Of a DNA stretch of 64,000 bases, positions 50,314 to 60,561 are shown one piece after another (within the stretch, counting starts at the first letter, position 1; the number at the start of each line of letters is the position of its first letter). The translations under genes were made by a program, and so were the position numbers. Source of the stretch: Roseibium aggregatum (GTDB lineage: Bacteria; Pseudomonadota; Alphaproteobacteria; Rhizobiales; Stappiaceae); assembly GCF_014692675.1 (NCBI RefSeq), contig NZ_JABFCZ010000014.1, positions 62,001-126,000 on the forward strand, in the 5' to 3' direction. The notes beneath the pieces were generated by a model. The model did not search any database, was not told the origin of the DNA, and worked only from the letters and a program-made list of their open reading frames with translations.

Positions 50314-50745
50314 ATGCGCCTGATCATCGCCTTCCTGCTGCCGGTTTCCACCTTCTCCTTTGCGTTGGGGCTCACGCTTCCCCTGATGCGGTTCGAGCGG
50401 CTCTATTTCCTGGAAGACAAGCCGTCCCTGATCGAGATCGTGCAGACCTTGTGGCGGGACGGGGATCCGTTCCTCGCTTCCCTGATCGGCGCGTTTTCGA
50501 TCGGTTTTCCGGCCATTAAGATCCTGCTGACTCATACCGCGGCGCTGAGGGGCGGCAAGGGACGGTCGCTGGCGCTGCTGTCGGCGGTCAGCAAGTGGTC
50601 GATGCTCGATGTGATGCTGGTTGCGCTGGTGATGTTTGCCGCGAAGACGAGCAGTCTGGCGGATGCCGCGGTGCTGCCGGGGCTCTGGTTTTATGCCGCC
50701 GCAACACTCTCGACCGCCCTGGCGGCCTTCCTCTGCAATCGCTGA
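50314..50745 (+). CDS. PqiA-like integral membrane protein
   Basis: From the ATG at 50314 the protein is 143 residues with four hydrophobic segments. It contains the PqiA-family stretch ALLSAVSKWSMLDVMLVALV, normally found in each half of paraquat-inducible protein A. Only one PqiA-type unit is present, so it is a half-length form. PqiA proteins work with MCE proteins in envelope lipid traffic in enterobacteria; no MCE gene is next to it. It converges with the DUF2336 gene 6 bp away. Confidence 0.8.
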   Translation: MRLIIAFLLPVSTFSFALGLTLPLMRFERLYFLEDKPSLIEIVQTLWRDGDPFLASLIGAFSIGFPAIKILLTHTAALRGGKGRSLALLSAVSKWSMLDVMLVALVMFAAKTSSLADAAVLPGLWFYAAATLSTALAAFLCNR

Positions 50746-50751
50746 TACGCT

Positions 50752-51879
50752 CTAGATAATCGCAAGCCGCCTGGATTTCTTTGCAGCGGATTTGTCGCGC
50801 CCGGCCGGGGCCTTGCCGCGCCGCTTGGCGGCAAATCCGGCGCGCGGTTCGTCCGGGTAGCCCCTGAGGCCGAGCAAGGCTTCGGAATAGACCGTGATCC
50901 AGTCATCGGCCTGGGAATCGGGAATGCGCAGGTGCCTGCAGCGGGTATGGGCGAGCAGCGCGAACGTGTCCGGGCGCAGCTTCAGGCGAAGGGCGGTTTC
51001 GATAACCGTGTCGGAAATGCCCTTGTAAACGGCATTGCGCAGGTCCGCCGGCGATTGCTTGGTCAGAATGGCCAGCAATTCGGTGACGTGGGACAGCCGG
51101 TTATCCTGCAGGAGCAGGATCACGAGATCATTGAGGTCGATGTGCGCTTTTTCGGCCATCTGCCAGAGTTTGCGCATGTCGGACGTATCGAGTGCCGGAC
51201 CGAAATCCCTGCGGATCTGCTTGAAACGGGCAATCTGGGTCAGCGTGTCGTCGGACAGGGCGCCGTTGATGATGTCGCGCAGCCTGTTCTGGGTTGCTTC
51301 ATTCACGTAGGGAAGCATCTGCTCGCGCAGGCGGTGGGTCAGATCCTTGCGCAGGACAAGGTCTTCGCGCAGAACGACATCGTCGATCGATTTCCGGACC
51401 AGGGTCTGCAGGGCCAGGCGCGACAGGCGGATATCCCGGTTGCTCGCGAGGATCCGCCGGATCGGTTTCGTGCTTCGCTTGATCAGCGCGTCGGAGACCT
51501 CGTAGCCGATGTCGCACCGTCTTGCGATGAATTCCAGATGTTTTTCGCTGACCCGGCGGGCGAGCTCAAGCAGGTGCTCCTGGGTGAAGCAGCCGCCGTG
51601 AAGCAGCATCGGACGGGCAACTTCGAGCTCGTCTTCCGCCAGTTTCATGGCCAGTTTCACCGGGGCGCGGGCGTGGGACGCCAGGCGCTTCGACAAGCGG
51701 GCGCGCCCCTGTACCGGCACGGTGGCATAGAGCAAAAGGGCGATCTCCGCGAACAGCCGCAGTTCATCGTCTGTGCGAGCATCAATATTCTTGAAAATAG
51801 CATCCGCTATGCCGAGTACGAGTTCGGCATGCGCTTCAGGCGTATTCTGTTTCGCCAGTTTTAAAAGCGACTCGGACAT
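50752..51879 (-). CDS. DUF2336 family protein
   Basis: From the ATG at 51879 the protein is 375 residues; the longer frame to 51912 adds unconserved residues. It is mainly helical and soluble, with repeated short helices (FAEIALLLYATVPVQGRARL, ARRVSEKHLEFIARRCDIGY, VSDALIKRSTKPIRRILASN) as in DUF2336, an alphaproteobacterial family of HEAT-like character. It ends in a Lys/Arg-rich tail (KRRGKAPAGRDKSAAKKSRR). No function is established to my knowledge. It is transcribed alone, convergent with the PqiA-like gene. Confidence 0.85.
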   Translation of the reverse strand: MSESLLKLAKQNTPEAHAELVLGIADAIFKNIDARTDDELRLFAEIALLLYATVPVQGRARLSKRLASHARAPVKLAMKLAEDELEVARPMLLHGGCFTQEHLLELARRVSEKHLEFIARRCDIGYEVSDALIKRSTKPIRRILASNRDIRLSRLALQTLVRKSIDDVVLREDLVLRKDLTHRLREQMLPYVNEATQNRLRDIINGALSDDTLTQIARFKQIRRDFGPALDTSDMRKLWQMAEKAHIDLNDLVILLLQDNRLSHVTELLAILTKQSPADLRNAVYKGISDTVIETALRLKLRPDTFALLAHTRCRHLRIPDSQADDWITVYSEALLGLRGYPDEPRAGFAAKRRGKAPAGRDKSAAKKSRRLAII

Positions 51880-52162
51880 ATTTCCCCCAAAATCGGGGAC
51901 AGGATGCACCAAACACTATTATGTCCGGGTTACGAAACATGTTGAATAAACAATTAAGTTTTGTCCGTTCGGCTTTGTCCGCCACACCTCAATTGGACCG
52001 GTTGGGACCGCGACGTCTTGAAAGGGCGGTCCCATCTTGCGACCCTGCGCATCCCGCCGGGCGATTTGGGGTCCTGTCACGCTTCAAATCCTGTTAAGCA
52101 GCAGATCCCGCTTCGGTGTACGGCGTAGAGCGGACCGAAATGAAAACAGTCGACCGGAAGAC

Positions 52163-54595
52163 ATGATGACCGTCTTGATGCGCTGCCTGGCAGTATCGCT
52201 TGTTTGTCTCGTTGCAACGATCGGTCAGGCGCAGGAAACCACACCTTCAAATGCGACGGCTCCCGCAACTCCTGCGACGACGACGGCTCCTGTCGCTGCG
52301 GCGCCTCCCGCGTCCGTCGGCGCAGCGGTCGATGCGATCGCCAAATTGCTGGAAGACCCGAAGGGGCGGGACGCGCTGATCGAGGCGCTTCGTCAGAAGA
52401 GCCGGACGGACCAGCCGGCGCCGGGGAACCAGGCCGCCGGCCAGGACCAGACTTCGAGCCAGGGCCAGGCAACAGGCGCGTCCGGTTCGACAAGTGATGC
52501 GGCAGCGCAGCCGGCGGCCGGCGGGACGGACACAGGAGCGCAATCGCCGCAGGATGCGGCGGCAACGGCGCCTGACAATTTCGCGGTTCAGCTCGGCCAA
52601 TACACAAAAGTGATCGCCGATGACGTCAGTTCGCTTGTCCTGCGCGTGGCCCATTCCTTCCGGGGCGTAACGCTGCTTTTGAACGGCGACATTCAGGTGC
52701 GATGGGACAAGGCCCGGATTGCCGCTCTTGAAGTCGTCATGGTGCTGAGCGCGGCGGTACTGCTGTTCTGGCTCGGGCAAAAGCTCCTGACCTATCTTTT
52801 CCACCGTTGGGCGCTGAGGGCCCGATACGGCAGCTGGACCCAGCGGGCGGGTATCCTGCTGGCGACGACCGTCGCCGATGTTGTGACGGTCGTTGTCGGA
52901 TGGGGCGCCGGTTACGCGGCCGCGCTCATCGACTACGGCATGCTGGACCATGGCGTGTCGCTGCTTGAGAGCCTGGCGCTGAACGCCTTTCTCATCACCG
53001 GCCTGACCAAGGTCGGCTTGAGGTTCTTCTTTGCGCCTGAACGCCGGGAACTCAGGCTTTTCCCGTTCAGTGACCGGTTGGCGTCCTACTGGTGCCGGCA
53101 ACTCGGGTTCGTCGTCGCCCTGATGGGGTACGGCATCATGCTCGGCGTCCCGGTGGCGAATCTGGCGGTTTCCTTCGTGATCGGCAACGCGGTCCGGGCC
53201 CTGGTCGTGATCCTGTCGGCTCTCATCCTGTTCACGCTGATCCATCGCAACCGGCGCGAGGTGGCGCACGGTCTTTCGGCCCATGCCGATCAGATGCCGG
53301 GCGCCTTCGGCAAACGCGCCATGAAGGTCTTTGCCCGGATCTGGCACATCTGCGCGAATTTCTATGTGCTGCTGGTTTTCGGCCTGTGGCTGACCAGCCC
53401 GTTCCAGGCGGTGGCCATCGCCATCCGGGCGACGGGGCTGTCGGTGCTGACGATCATGGCCGGCACGGCTGTCACGCTGATCATGACCCGGGCGATCACC
53501 GGAGGTATCCGGCTGCCCGAGGAGCTGAAAAAGAGCCTTCCCGCCCTTCAGGGCAGGATAAATGCCTTCGTGCCGCGTCTCCTGAAGCTGTTGCGGATTT
53601 TCGTGTTCCTGGTGACGCTTGTGCTGCTCCTGGAAATCTGGGGCTTCATCGACATCGTGGGCTGGCTGCACAGCGCGCAGGGGATCACCATCATCGGCCG
53701 TTTCAGTTCGGCGTTCCTGGTCGTGGTGATCGCCTTTGTGGTCTGGCTCGGCGTCATGTCCTGGATCGATCTCAGATTGCGCGAACAGACCGGTTATGTC
53801 GTCACCGCCCGGGTGCGGACGCTGTTCCAGCTTTTCCGCAATGCCTTCACGGTTCTGGTTATCGTCATGGCGGCCCTGCTCGGCCTGTCCGAACTCGGCG
53901 TGGATATCGGACCGCTGATCGCCGGTGCCGGTGTCGTCGGCCTGGCCATATCCTTCGGGGCGCAGACCCTGGTGAAGGACATCATCACCGGCGCCTTCAT
54001 CCAGATCGAAAATGCCATCAACGAGGGCGACGTGGTGACGGTCGGGGGTGTGACCGGCGTCGTGGAACGGCTGACCGTCCGCTCCGTCCGGCTGCGCGAT
54101 CTCGACGGGACGACCCATATCGTGCCGTTTTCCGCGGTCGACACGGTTTCCAACTTCATGCGCGACTTCTCCTACCATGTCGCGGTCATCGGGGTTGCCT
54201 ACGACACCGATGTGAGGAAGGCGAAGGCCGCCCTGGAAGAGGCGTTTCAGCGTTTGAAAAAGACGGACTACGGCAACAAGATCATCGGCGATCTGGAAAT
54301 GCACGGGGTCACCAATTTCGGCGACAGCGCCATCGACATCCGTGCCAGGATCATGACGACGCCGGGGGACCAATGGAGCGTTGGCCGGGCCTACAACGAA
54401 TTCGTCAAGGATGTCTTCGACGAGTGGGGCATCGAGATTCCGTTCCCGCAGGTGACCTATCATGCCGCGGGCGCCGCGACGCCGACAGCTGCCTCCAGCA
54501 AGCCGCTGGCAAGGGGCCACAATGAGGAGGACGCCGAGGGCGATGGGGCGGGCGAAGGCGCGGCCGGATATTCAACGTCCTCATCGGACGAATAA
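52163..54595 (+). CDS. Large MscS-family mechanosensitive ion channel
   Basis: The protein (810 residues from the ATG at 52163) has a signal peptide (ending TIGQAQ), a Pro/Ala/Gln-rich periplasmic stretch, about eight to ten hydrophobic helices and an MscS core. The core has pore helix and beta domain signatures VVGLAISFGAQTLVKDIITG, FIQIENAINEGDVVTVGGVT and LRDLDGTTHIVPFSAV. The alternating Gly/Ala pattern of the pore helix is present. A long N-terminal membrane part resembles the bigger MscS relatives (MscM type). It opens on osmotic downshock to release solutes. The frame upstream to 52037 lacks a ribosome-binding site. The C terminus is acidic and Ser/Gly-rich. Confidence 0.92.
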   Translation: MMTVLMRCLAVSLVCLVATIGQAQETTPSNATAPATPATTTAPVAAAPPASVGAAVDAIAKLLEDPKGRDALIEALRQKSRTDQPAPGNQAAGQDQTSSQGQATGASGSTSDAAAQPAAGGTDTGAQSPQDAAATAPDNFAVQLGQYTKVIADDVSSLVLRVAHSFRGVTLLLNGDIQVRWDKARIAALEVVMVLSAAVLLFWLGQKLLTYLFHRWALRARYGSWTQRAGILLATTVADVVTVVVGWGAGYAAALIDYGMLDHGVSLLESLALNAFLITGLTKVGLRFFFAPERRELRLFPFSDRLASYWCRQLGFVVALMGYGIMLGVPVANLAVSFVIGNAVRALVVILSALILFTLIHRNRREVAHGLSAHADQMPGAFGKRAMKVFARIWHICANFYVLLVFGLWLTSPFQAVAIAIRATGLSVLTIMAGTAVTLIMTRAITGGIRLPEELKKSLPALQGRINAFVPRLLKLLRIFVFLVTLVLLLEIWGFIDIVGWLHSAQGITIIGRFSSAFLVVVIAFVVWLGVMSWIDLRLREQTGYVVTARVRTLFQLFRNAFTVLVIVMAALLGLSELGVDIGPLIAGAGVVGLAISFGAQTLVKDIITGAFIQIENAINEGDVVTVGGVTGVVERLTVRSVRLRDLDGTTHIVPFSAVDTVSNFMRDFSYHVAVIGVAYDTDVRKAKAALEEAFQRLKKTDYGNKIIGDLEMHGVTNFGDSAIDIRARIMTTPGDQWSVGRAYNEFVKDVFDEWGIEIPFPQVTYHAAGAATPTAASSKPLARGHNEEDAEGDGAGEGAAGYSTSSSDE

Positions 54596-54655
54596 GACAC
54601 TGACGGCAATCTGCCGGCAGGTCTGACGGGCAGACAGGTCTAAAGGGCAGGCGGG

Positions 54656-54844
54656 AGCAACACCGCGCTCGGAGCCGCCTGGCCTGCCGGATTGAAGGCG
54701 GGAGCCTGGCCCGGCCAGAAGGAATTTGCCGCGCGCTGGCAATTGGACAAAAGATTTTCCCCGACCATGCCGTCCGAACAGCGGGGAAAATTGCTCGCCG
54801 GATGGCGCGGTGCGGTGCGCCGGACACGGTCGCAGCCAAATTGA
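54656..54844 (+). pseudogene. Relic of glycerol kinase (FGGY family), C-terminal end only
   Basis: The gap after the MscS gene contains a plus-strand open frame (54644-54844, ending TGA) with no start codon at a sensible place. Its translation reads like the C terminus of glycerol kinase: [53 protein letters not shown]. Intact enzymes have ETTALGAA, then a W-x-LDRRFEP-x-M segment and an AGW-x-x-AVRRT ending, in this order and spacing. About 60 codons remain of roughly 500; the rest, including the ATPase core, is missing. It is most likely the tail left by a deletion. The match is from memory, not a search. Confidence 0.65.
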
Positions 54845-55146
54845 TCGACCGTTACGTCACTTTTGTCAGGCGAGCAGGTTGTAATGTTTTCAATGAGTTA
54901 CTCGAGTTGAAGGGGGTGGGGCTACCTTAGGGAATGTCCTTCCGTGTTTGGCAAGTTAGGTGGTTTTTAAACTACGTCAGCATGTCTTACCCAGTAAGAA
55001 TTTTTCTCATTTATGGCAAAATAAGAAATGTTTTGCCGGTTGATTTCATTTGAAAATCGGGCCTTATTTTGCGCTTCGGCGGGCCGACAGTTTCGCACGA
55101 TCCCAACGATGCGTGGTCCGCCTCTTCATTTAGGGGAGAACAGTTT
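54845..55146. other. AT-rich leader region upstream of dppA
   Basis: No gene is visible. The stretch 54950-55060 is AT-rich and should hold the dppA promoter; TTGATT near 55041 with CTTATT 17 bases later is one weak candidate. A long leader and a GGGGAGA ribosome-binding site precede the dppA ATG. Confidence 0.4.
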
Positions 55147-56751
55147 ATGAAAATGCGTAAAACCCTGAAGGCCGCTCTTTTGGGTGCAAGCCTTGCCGTG
55201 GTGGCGGCAACCGGCGCATCCGCAAAGACGCTGGTCTATTGCTCGGAGGGGTCTCCGGAAGGTTTTGACCCGGCGCTGTACACGGCCGGAACCACGTTCG
55301 ATGCGTCCTCCAAGCCGATCTACAACCGGCTCGTGGAATTCAAGCGCGGCACGACGGAAGTTCAGCCGGGCCTGGCCGAAAGCTGGGACGTTTCCGACGA
55401 CGGTCTTGAATACACCTTCCATCTGCGCAAGGGCGTGAAGTTCCATACCACGAGCTTCTTCACCCCGACCCGCGACTTCAACGCCGACGACGTGATCTTC
55501 TCCTTCGAGCGCCAGCTCAAGAAGGACAGCCCCTGGTACGAATACACTCCCGGTGCTGCATGGGAATATTTCAACGGCATGTCCATGCCGGACCTGATCA
55601 AGGACATCGTCAAGGAAGACGATTACACGGTGAAGTTCGTTCTGAACCGTCCGGAAGCACCGATGATCGCGAACCTGGCCATGGACTTCGCGTCGATCTT
55701 CTCCAAGGAATATGCCGACCAGCTCGAGAAGGCCGGCAAGAAGGACATGCTGAACCAGGAGCCGATCGGCACCGGTCCGTTCTCCTTCGTCGGTTACCAG
55801 AAAGATGCGGTCATCCGCTATCAGGCATTCGCCGACTACTGGGGCGGCAAGCAGCCGATCGACAACCTGATCTTCGCCATCACGACGGATGCCTCGGTAC
55901 GCCTGCAGAAGCTGAAGGCCGGGGAATGCCAGGTCATGCCGTATCCGGCTCCGGCGGATATTGCCGACATCAAGGCCGACAGCAACCTGACCATGATGGA
56001 ACAGCAGGGCCTGAACGTGGGCTATCTCGCCTACAACACCCAGCAGGCTCCGTTCGACAAGGTTGAAGTGCGCAAGGCGCTGAACCACGCGATCAACAAG
56101 CAGGCCATTCTCGACGCCGTCTTCCAGGGCTCGGGTGTTGCTGCCAAGAACCCGATCCCGCCGACGATGTGGTCCTATAACGACGCCATCAAGGACGACG
56201 CCTACGATCCGGAACTGGCCAAGAAGATGCTCGCCGATGCGGGCGTGACCGACCTTTCCATGAAGATCTGGGCAATGCCGGTGCAGCGTCCGTACAACCC
56301 GAACGCACGGCGCATGGCCGAAGTGATCCAGGCGGACTTCGCCAAGATCGGCGTGAAGGTCGAGATCGTGTCCTACGAGTGGGGCGAGTACCTGTCGCGG
56401 TCGAAGGACGTCAAGCGCGACGGCGCGGTTCTGCTGGGCTGGACCGGTGACAACGGTGACCCGGACAACTTCCTCGCCGTTCTTCTTGGTTGCGACGGCG
56501 TCGGCGGCTCCAACCGCGCGCAGTGGTGCAACAAGGATTTCGAGGACCTGATCCAGAAGGCCAAGGTCGTCTCCGACAAGGCGGAGCGCACCAAGCTCTA
56601 CGAACAGGCCCAGGTCGTGTTCAAGGAGCAGGCGCCCTGGGCAACCATTGCCCATTCGACCGTGTTCATGCCGATGTCGACCAAGGTCAAGGGGTACATC
56701 ATGGACCCCCTCGGCGGTCACTGGTTTGACGGCGTCGACCTCGCCGAATAA
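55147..56751 (+). CDS. dppA: Dipeptide ABC transporter substrate-binding protein DppA
   Basis: From the ATG at 55147 the protein is 534 residues with a signal peptide (about 1-25, ending GASA-KT). It is a family 5 extracellular binding protein: [80 protein letters not shown] and [20 protein letters not shown]. These match DppA closely. It binds dipeptides, and in some bacteria haem or 5-aminolevulinate, in the periplasm. The frame upstream to 55069 has no ribosome-binding site. dppBCDF follow on the same strand after a stable hairpin. Confidence 0.94.
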   Translation: MKMRKTLKAALLGASLAVVAATGASAKTLVYCSEGSPEGFDPALYTAGTTFDASSKPIYNRLVEFKRGTTEVQPGLAESWDVSDDGLEYTFHLRKGVKFHTTSFFTPTRDFNADDVIFSFERQLKKDSPWYEYTPGAAWEYFNGMSMPDLIKDIVKEDDYTVKFVLNRPEAPMIANLAMDFASIFSKEYADQLEKAGKKDMLNQEPIGTGPFSFVGYQKDAVIRYQAFADYWGGKQPIDNLIFAITTDASVRLQKLKAGECQVMPYPAPADIADIKADSNLTMMEQQGLNVGYLAYNTQQAPFDKVEVRKALNHAINKQAILDAVFQGSGVAAKNPIPPTMWSYNDAIKDDAYDPELAKKMLADAGVTDLSMKIWAMPVQRPYNPNARRMAEVIQADFAKIGVKVEIVSYEWGEYLSRSKDVKRDGAVLLGWTGDNGDPDNFLAVLLGCDGVGGSNRAQWCNKDFEDLIQKAKVVSDKAERTKLYEQAQVVFKEQAPWATIAHSTVFMPMSTKVKGYIMDPLGGHWFDGVDLAE

Positions 56752-56768
56752 GGACCTTAATCAACACA

Positions 56769-56795
56769 GGACGCCGGCGGTTTCCGCCGGCGTCC
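56769..56795 (+). terminator. Hairpin between dppA and dppB (attenuator or mRNA stabiliser)
   Basis: A perfect 12-bp GC stem (56769-56780 with 56784-56795) and a TTT loop are followed only by TT. Such hairpins after binding-protein genes usually let more dppA message accumulate than the membrane-component message. Confidence 0.7.
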
Positions 56796-56876
56796 TTCCA
56801 TGTTCAGGCCGGTGATGTTTCAGGCTAGGATAATTGCCTGGATTTCCGTCGGTTGGATAAACCTGGACCAAAAAAA

Positions 56877-57884
56877 ATGTTTCGCTTTCTTCTGGGCCGC
56901 CTCGGCCTTCTCATCCCGACCTTCTTCGGCGTGACGCTGGTCGCTTTCAGCTTCATCCGCCTGCTGCCGGGCGATCCGGTCGACCTTCTGGCCGGGGAAC
57001 GGGGTGTCAGCCCTGAACGCAAGGCCGAGATCATGGCGCAGCTCGGCTTCGACAAGCCGCTCTGGCAGCAGTATTTCGACTATGTCATCAATATCTTCCA
57101 CGGTGATCTCGGGATTTCGTTCGTCTCCAAGAAGCCGGTGCTGGTCGAGTTCTTCACCCTGTTTCCGGCAACCGCCGAACTGTCCCTGTGCGCGATCATC
57201 ATCGCCATTGCGCTCGGTATCCCGGCCGGGATCTTCGCCGCTGTGAAGCGTGGGTCTGTCGCCGATCAGGCGATCATGGGAACGGCGCTGGTCGGCTATT
57301 CCATGCCGATCTTCTGGTGGGGGCTGCTCCTGATCATCCTGTTTTCCGGCATCCTGCAATGGACGCCGGTGTCGGGCCGGATCTCGCTGATGTTCTTCTT
57401 TCCCCAGGTGACCGGCTTCATGCTGATCGACAGCCTGCTGTCCGGCCAGAAAGGCGCCTTCGCCTCTGCCGTCAGCCACCTGATCCTGCCGTCGATCGTG
57501 CTTGCCACCATTCCGCTTGCCGTGATCGCGCGCCAGACGCGTTCCGCCATGCTGGAGGTGCTCGGCGAAGACTTCGTGCGTACCGCGCGGGCCAAGGGGC
57601 TGCCGCCGCGCCGGGTGATCGGCCTTCATGCCCTGCGCAACGCGCTGATCCCGGTCGTGACGACCATCGGCCTGCAGGTCGGCGTGCTTCTGGCCGGCGC
57701 CATCCTGACGGAAACCATCTTTTCCTGGCCGGGTATCGGCAAGTGGCTGGTCGACAGTATTTCGCGCCGGGACTATTTCGTGGTTCAGGGCGGACTGCTG
57801 CTGATCGCGGGGATCGTCATGGTGGTGAACCTGATCGTCGATGTGCTCTACGGGCTCATCAATCCGCGCATCCGCCATAACTGA
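56877..57884 (+). CDS. dppB: Dipeptide ABC transporter permease DppB
   Basis: The protein (335 residues from the ATG at 56877, giving the standard MFRFLLGRLGLLIPTFFGVT start) has six transmembrane helices and the EAA loop LEVLGEDFVRTARAKGLPPR. LLPGDPVDLLAGERGVSPE is the typical periplasmic loop of DppB/OppB. It forms the inner-membrane channel with DppC. An in-frame TTG at 56853 is a possible longer start but adds only a non-conserved, charged stretch. Confidence 0.93.
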   Translation: MFRFLLGRLGLLIPTFFGVTLVAFSFIRLLPGDPVDLLAGERGVSPERKAEIMAQLGFDKPLWQQYFDYVINIFHGDLGISFVSKKPVLVEFFTLFPATAELSLCAIIIAIALGIPAGIFAAVKRGSVADQAIMGTALVGYSMPIFWWGLLLIILFSGILQWTPVSGRISLMFFFPQVTGFMLIDSLLSGQKGAFASAVSHLILPSIVLATIPLAVIARQTRSAMLEVLGEDFVRTARAKGLPPRRVIGLHALRNALIPVVTTIGLQVGVLLAGAILTETIFSWPGIGKWLVDSISRRDYFVVQGGLLLIAGIVMVVNLIVDVLYGLINPRIRHN

Positions 57885-57901
57885 GCCAAGGGAGACAGAA
57901 A

Positions 57902-58831
57902 ATGACAAAGACCTCCCCTGTGGATACGGCCGCCGTCGAAACGCTCAAGAGCGAAAGCCGTAACGCGACCCGGGCGATGCTCGCCGAGTTCTGGTATTAC
58001 TTCTCGCAGAACAAGGGCGCGGTGATCGGCCTGGTGATCTTCGTTCTCCTGGTGCTGATGGCGGTCTTCGCGCCGCTGATCGCGCCGCACGATCCGGATT
58101 TCCAGTATCGCGACAGTTTCCTTGCGCCGCCGTTCTGGGAAGAGGGCGGCAAGGCGGCCTTCCTGCTCGGGACCGATGCGGTCGGCCGCGATATCCTTTC
58201 CCGGCTTATCTTCGGTGCACGGTTTTCGCTGTTCATCGGTTTGGTCGTGGTCACGATCGCGCTGACCGGCGGCATCGTCATCGGCCTGGTCGCAGGGTAC
58301 ATGCGCGGTGCGGTCGATACGCTGATCATGCGGGTGATGGACATCATCCTGTCCTTCCCGTCGCTGCTGCTCGCACTGGTTCTGGTGGCGATCCTCGGGC
58401 CCGGCCTGACGAACGCGATGATCGCAATCGCCATCGTGTTGCAGCCGCATTTCGTCCGCCTGACCCGTGCGGCGGTTCTGTCCGAGCGCAACCGCGACTA
58501 TGTGGTCGCCGCCCGGGTCGCCGGTGCCGGACATCTCAGGCTGATGTTCAAGACCATCCTGCCGAACTGCCTTGCGCCGCTGATCGTGCAGGCAACCTTG
58601 TCCTTCTCCAACGCGATCCTGGATGCGGCCGCCCTTGGTTTCCTCGGCATGGGCGCGCAGCCGCCGACGCCGGAATGGGGCACGATGCTGGCCGAGGCGC
58701 GCGAATTCATCCTGCGTGCCTGGTGGGTGGTGACCTTCCCGGGCCTTGCGATCCTGATCACGGTGCTTGCCATCAACCTGGTCGGCGACGGCCTGCGCGA
58801 TGCGCTCGATCCGAAGCTGAAGAGGAGCTGA
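57902..58831 (+). CDS. dppC: Dipeptide ABC transporter permease DppC
   Basis: The 309-residue protein has an N-terminal OppC_N segment (FWYYFSQNKGAVIGLVIFVL), about six helices, LLGTDAVGRDILSRLIFGAR and the EAA-type loop ERNRDYVVAARVAGAGHLRL. It partners DppB. It starts 17 bp after dppB with an AGGGAGA ribosome-binding site and ends 4 bp before dppD. Confidence 0.94.
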   Translation: MTKTSPVDTAAVETLKSESRNATRAMLAEFWYYFSQNKGAVIGLVIFVLLVLMAVFAPLIAPHDPDFQYRDSFLAPPFWEEGGKAAFLLGTDAVGRDILSRLIFGARFSLFIGLVVVTIALTGGIVIGLVAGYMRGAVDTLIMRVMDIILSFPSLLLALVLVAILGPGLTNAMIAIAIVLQPHFVRLTRAAVLSERNRDYVVAARVAGAGHLRLMFKTILPNCLAPLIVQATLSFSNAILDAAALGFLGMGAQPPTPEWGTMLAEAREFILRAWWVVTFPGLAILITVLAINLVGDGLRDALDPKLKRS

Positions 58832-58835
58832 GCCG

Positions 58836-59671
58836 ATGCCGCTTCTTGAAATCCGCAACCTGAAGGTCGAGTTCGACACCGCCAAAGGACCGTTCAAAGC
58901 GCTCGACGGCATCGACTACACGGTCGATGCGGGAGAGGTGCTTGCCATCGTCGGCGAATCCGGCTCCGGCAAGTCGGTTGCCATGCTGGCGACCATGGGA
59001 CTGCTGCCGGACAGCGCGACGATCACCGCCGACAAGATGGAGTTCGAGGGCCGGGACTTGAGAACCCTGTCGGCGAAGGAACGGCGCAAGGTGATCGGCA
59101 AGGACATCTCCATGATCTTCCAGGAACCGATCGCCAGCCTCAATCCGTGTTTCACGGTCGGCTTCCAGCTCGGCGAAACGCTGAAGGTCCATACCGACCT
59201 GAACGGCAGGCAGCGCAAGGAACGGGTGCTCGAGCTGTTGCGCGCGGTCGGCATTCCCGATCCGGAAGGGCGCCTTGGCGCCTTCCCGCACCAGATGTCC
59301 GGCGGTCAGTGCCAGCGCGTCATGATCGCCATGGCGATCGCCTGTCAGCCCAAGCTTCTGATCGCCGACGAGCCGACAACGGCACTCGACGTGACCATCC
59401 AGAAGCAGATCCTCGATCTCCTGGTGAAGCTGCAGCAGGACAGCGGCATGGGGCTGATCATGATCACCCACGACATGGGGGTCGTGGCGGAGACGGCGGA
59501 CCGGGTGATCGTCCAGTACAAGGGGCGCAAGATGGAAGAGGCGGACGTGCTGAGCCTGTTCGAAAATCCGCAGCATTCCTACACACGCGCGCTTCTGTCG
59601 GCGCTGCCGGAAAATGCGACCGGCGACCGTCTGCCGACGGTGAGTGACTATGCAGAGGCAGGAGGCTTCCA

Positions 59672-59675
<4 letters not shown>
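58836..59675 (+). CDS. dppD: Dipeptide ABC transporter ATPase DppD
   Basis: The 279-residue ATPase has Walker [10 protein letters not shown]-loop [18 protein letters not shown] signature [18 protein letters not shown], Walker [13 protein letters not shown] and switch His in IMITHDMG. It powers the transporter as a pair with DppF. It ends soon after the ABC core ([14 protein letters not shown]), so it lacks the Cys-containing C-terminal extension of E. coli DppD/OppD (about 50 residues, four Cys). The stop overlaps the dppF start. Confidence 0.93.
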
Positions 59676-60499
<824 letters not shown>

Positions 60500-60516
60500 G
60501 CTCTTCGAACGTTCCG

Positions 60517-60546
60517 TTCACCCCGCTTCGTGCGGGGTGAATTTTT
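60517..60546 (+). terminator. Rho-independent terminator of the dpp operon
   Basis: A 10-bp stem (TTCACCCCGC at 60517-60526 with GCGGGGTGAA at 60532-60541), a TTCGT loop and TTTTT. Confidence 0.93.
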
Positions 60547-60561
60547 CCCGGCAATCCGTTC

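Noticed and set aside
52247-54520. 757-codon minus-strand frame opposite the MscS gene
   Set aside because: Very rich in His, Asp, Arg and Gln, with no ribosome-binding site or family motif; the plus-strand MscS protein is clear.
54405-54839. 144-codon minus-strand frame after the MscS gene
   Set aside because: It overlaps the 3' end of the MscS gene, is Arg/Pro/Ala-rich, and runs antisense to the glycerol-kinase-like relic.
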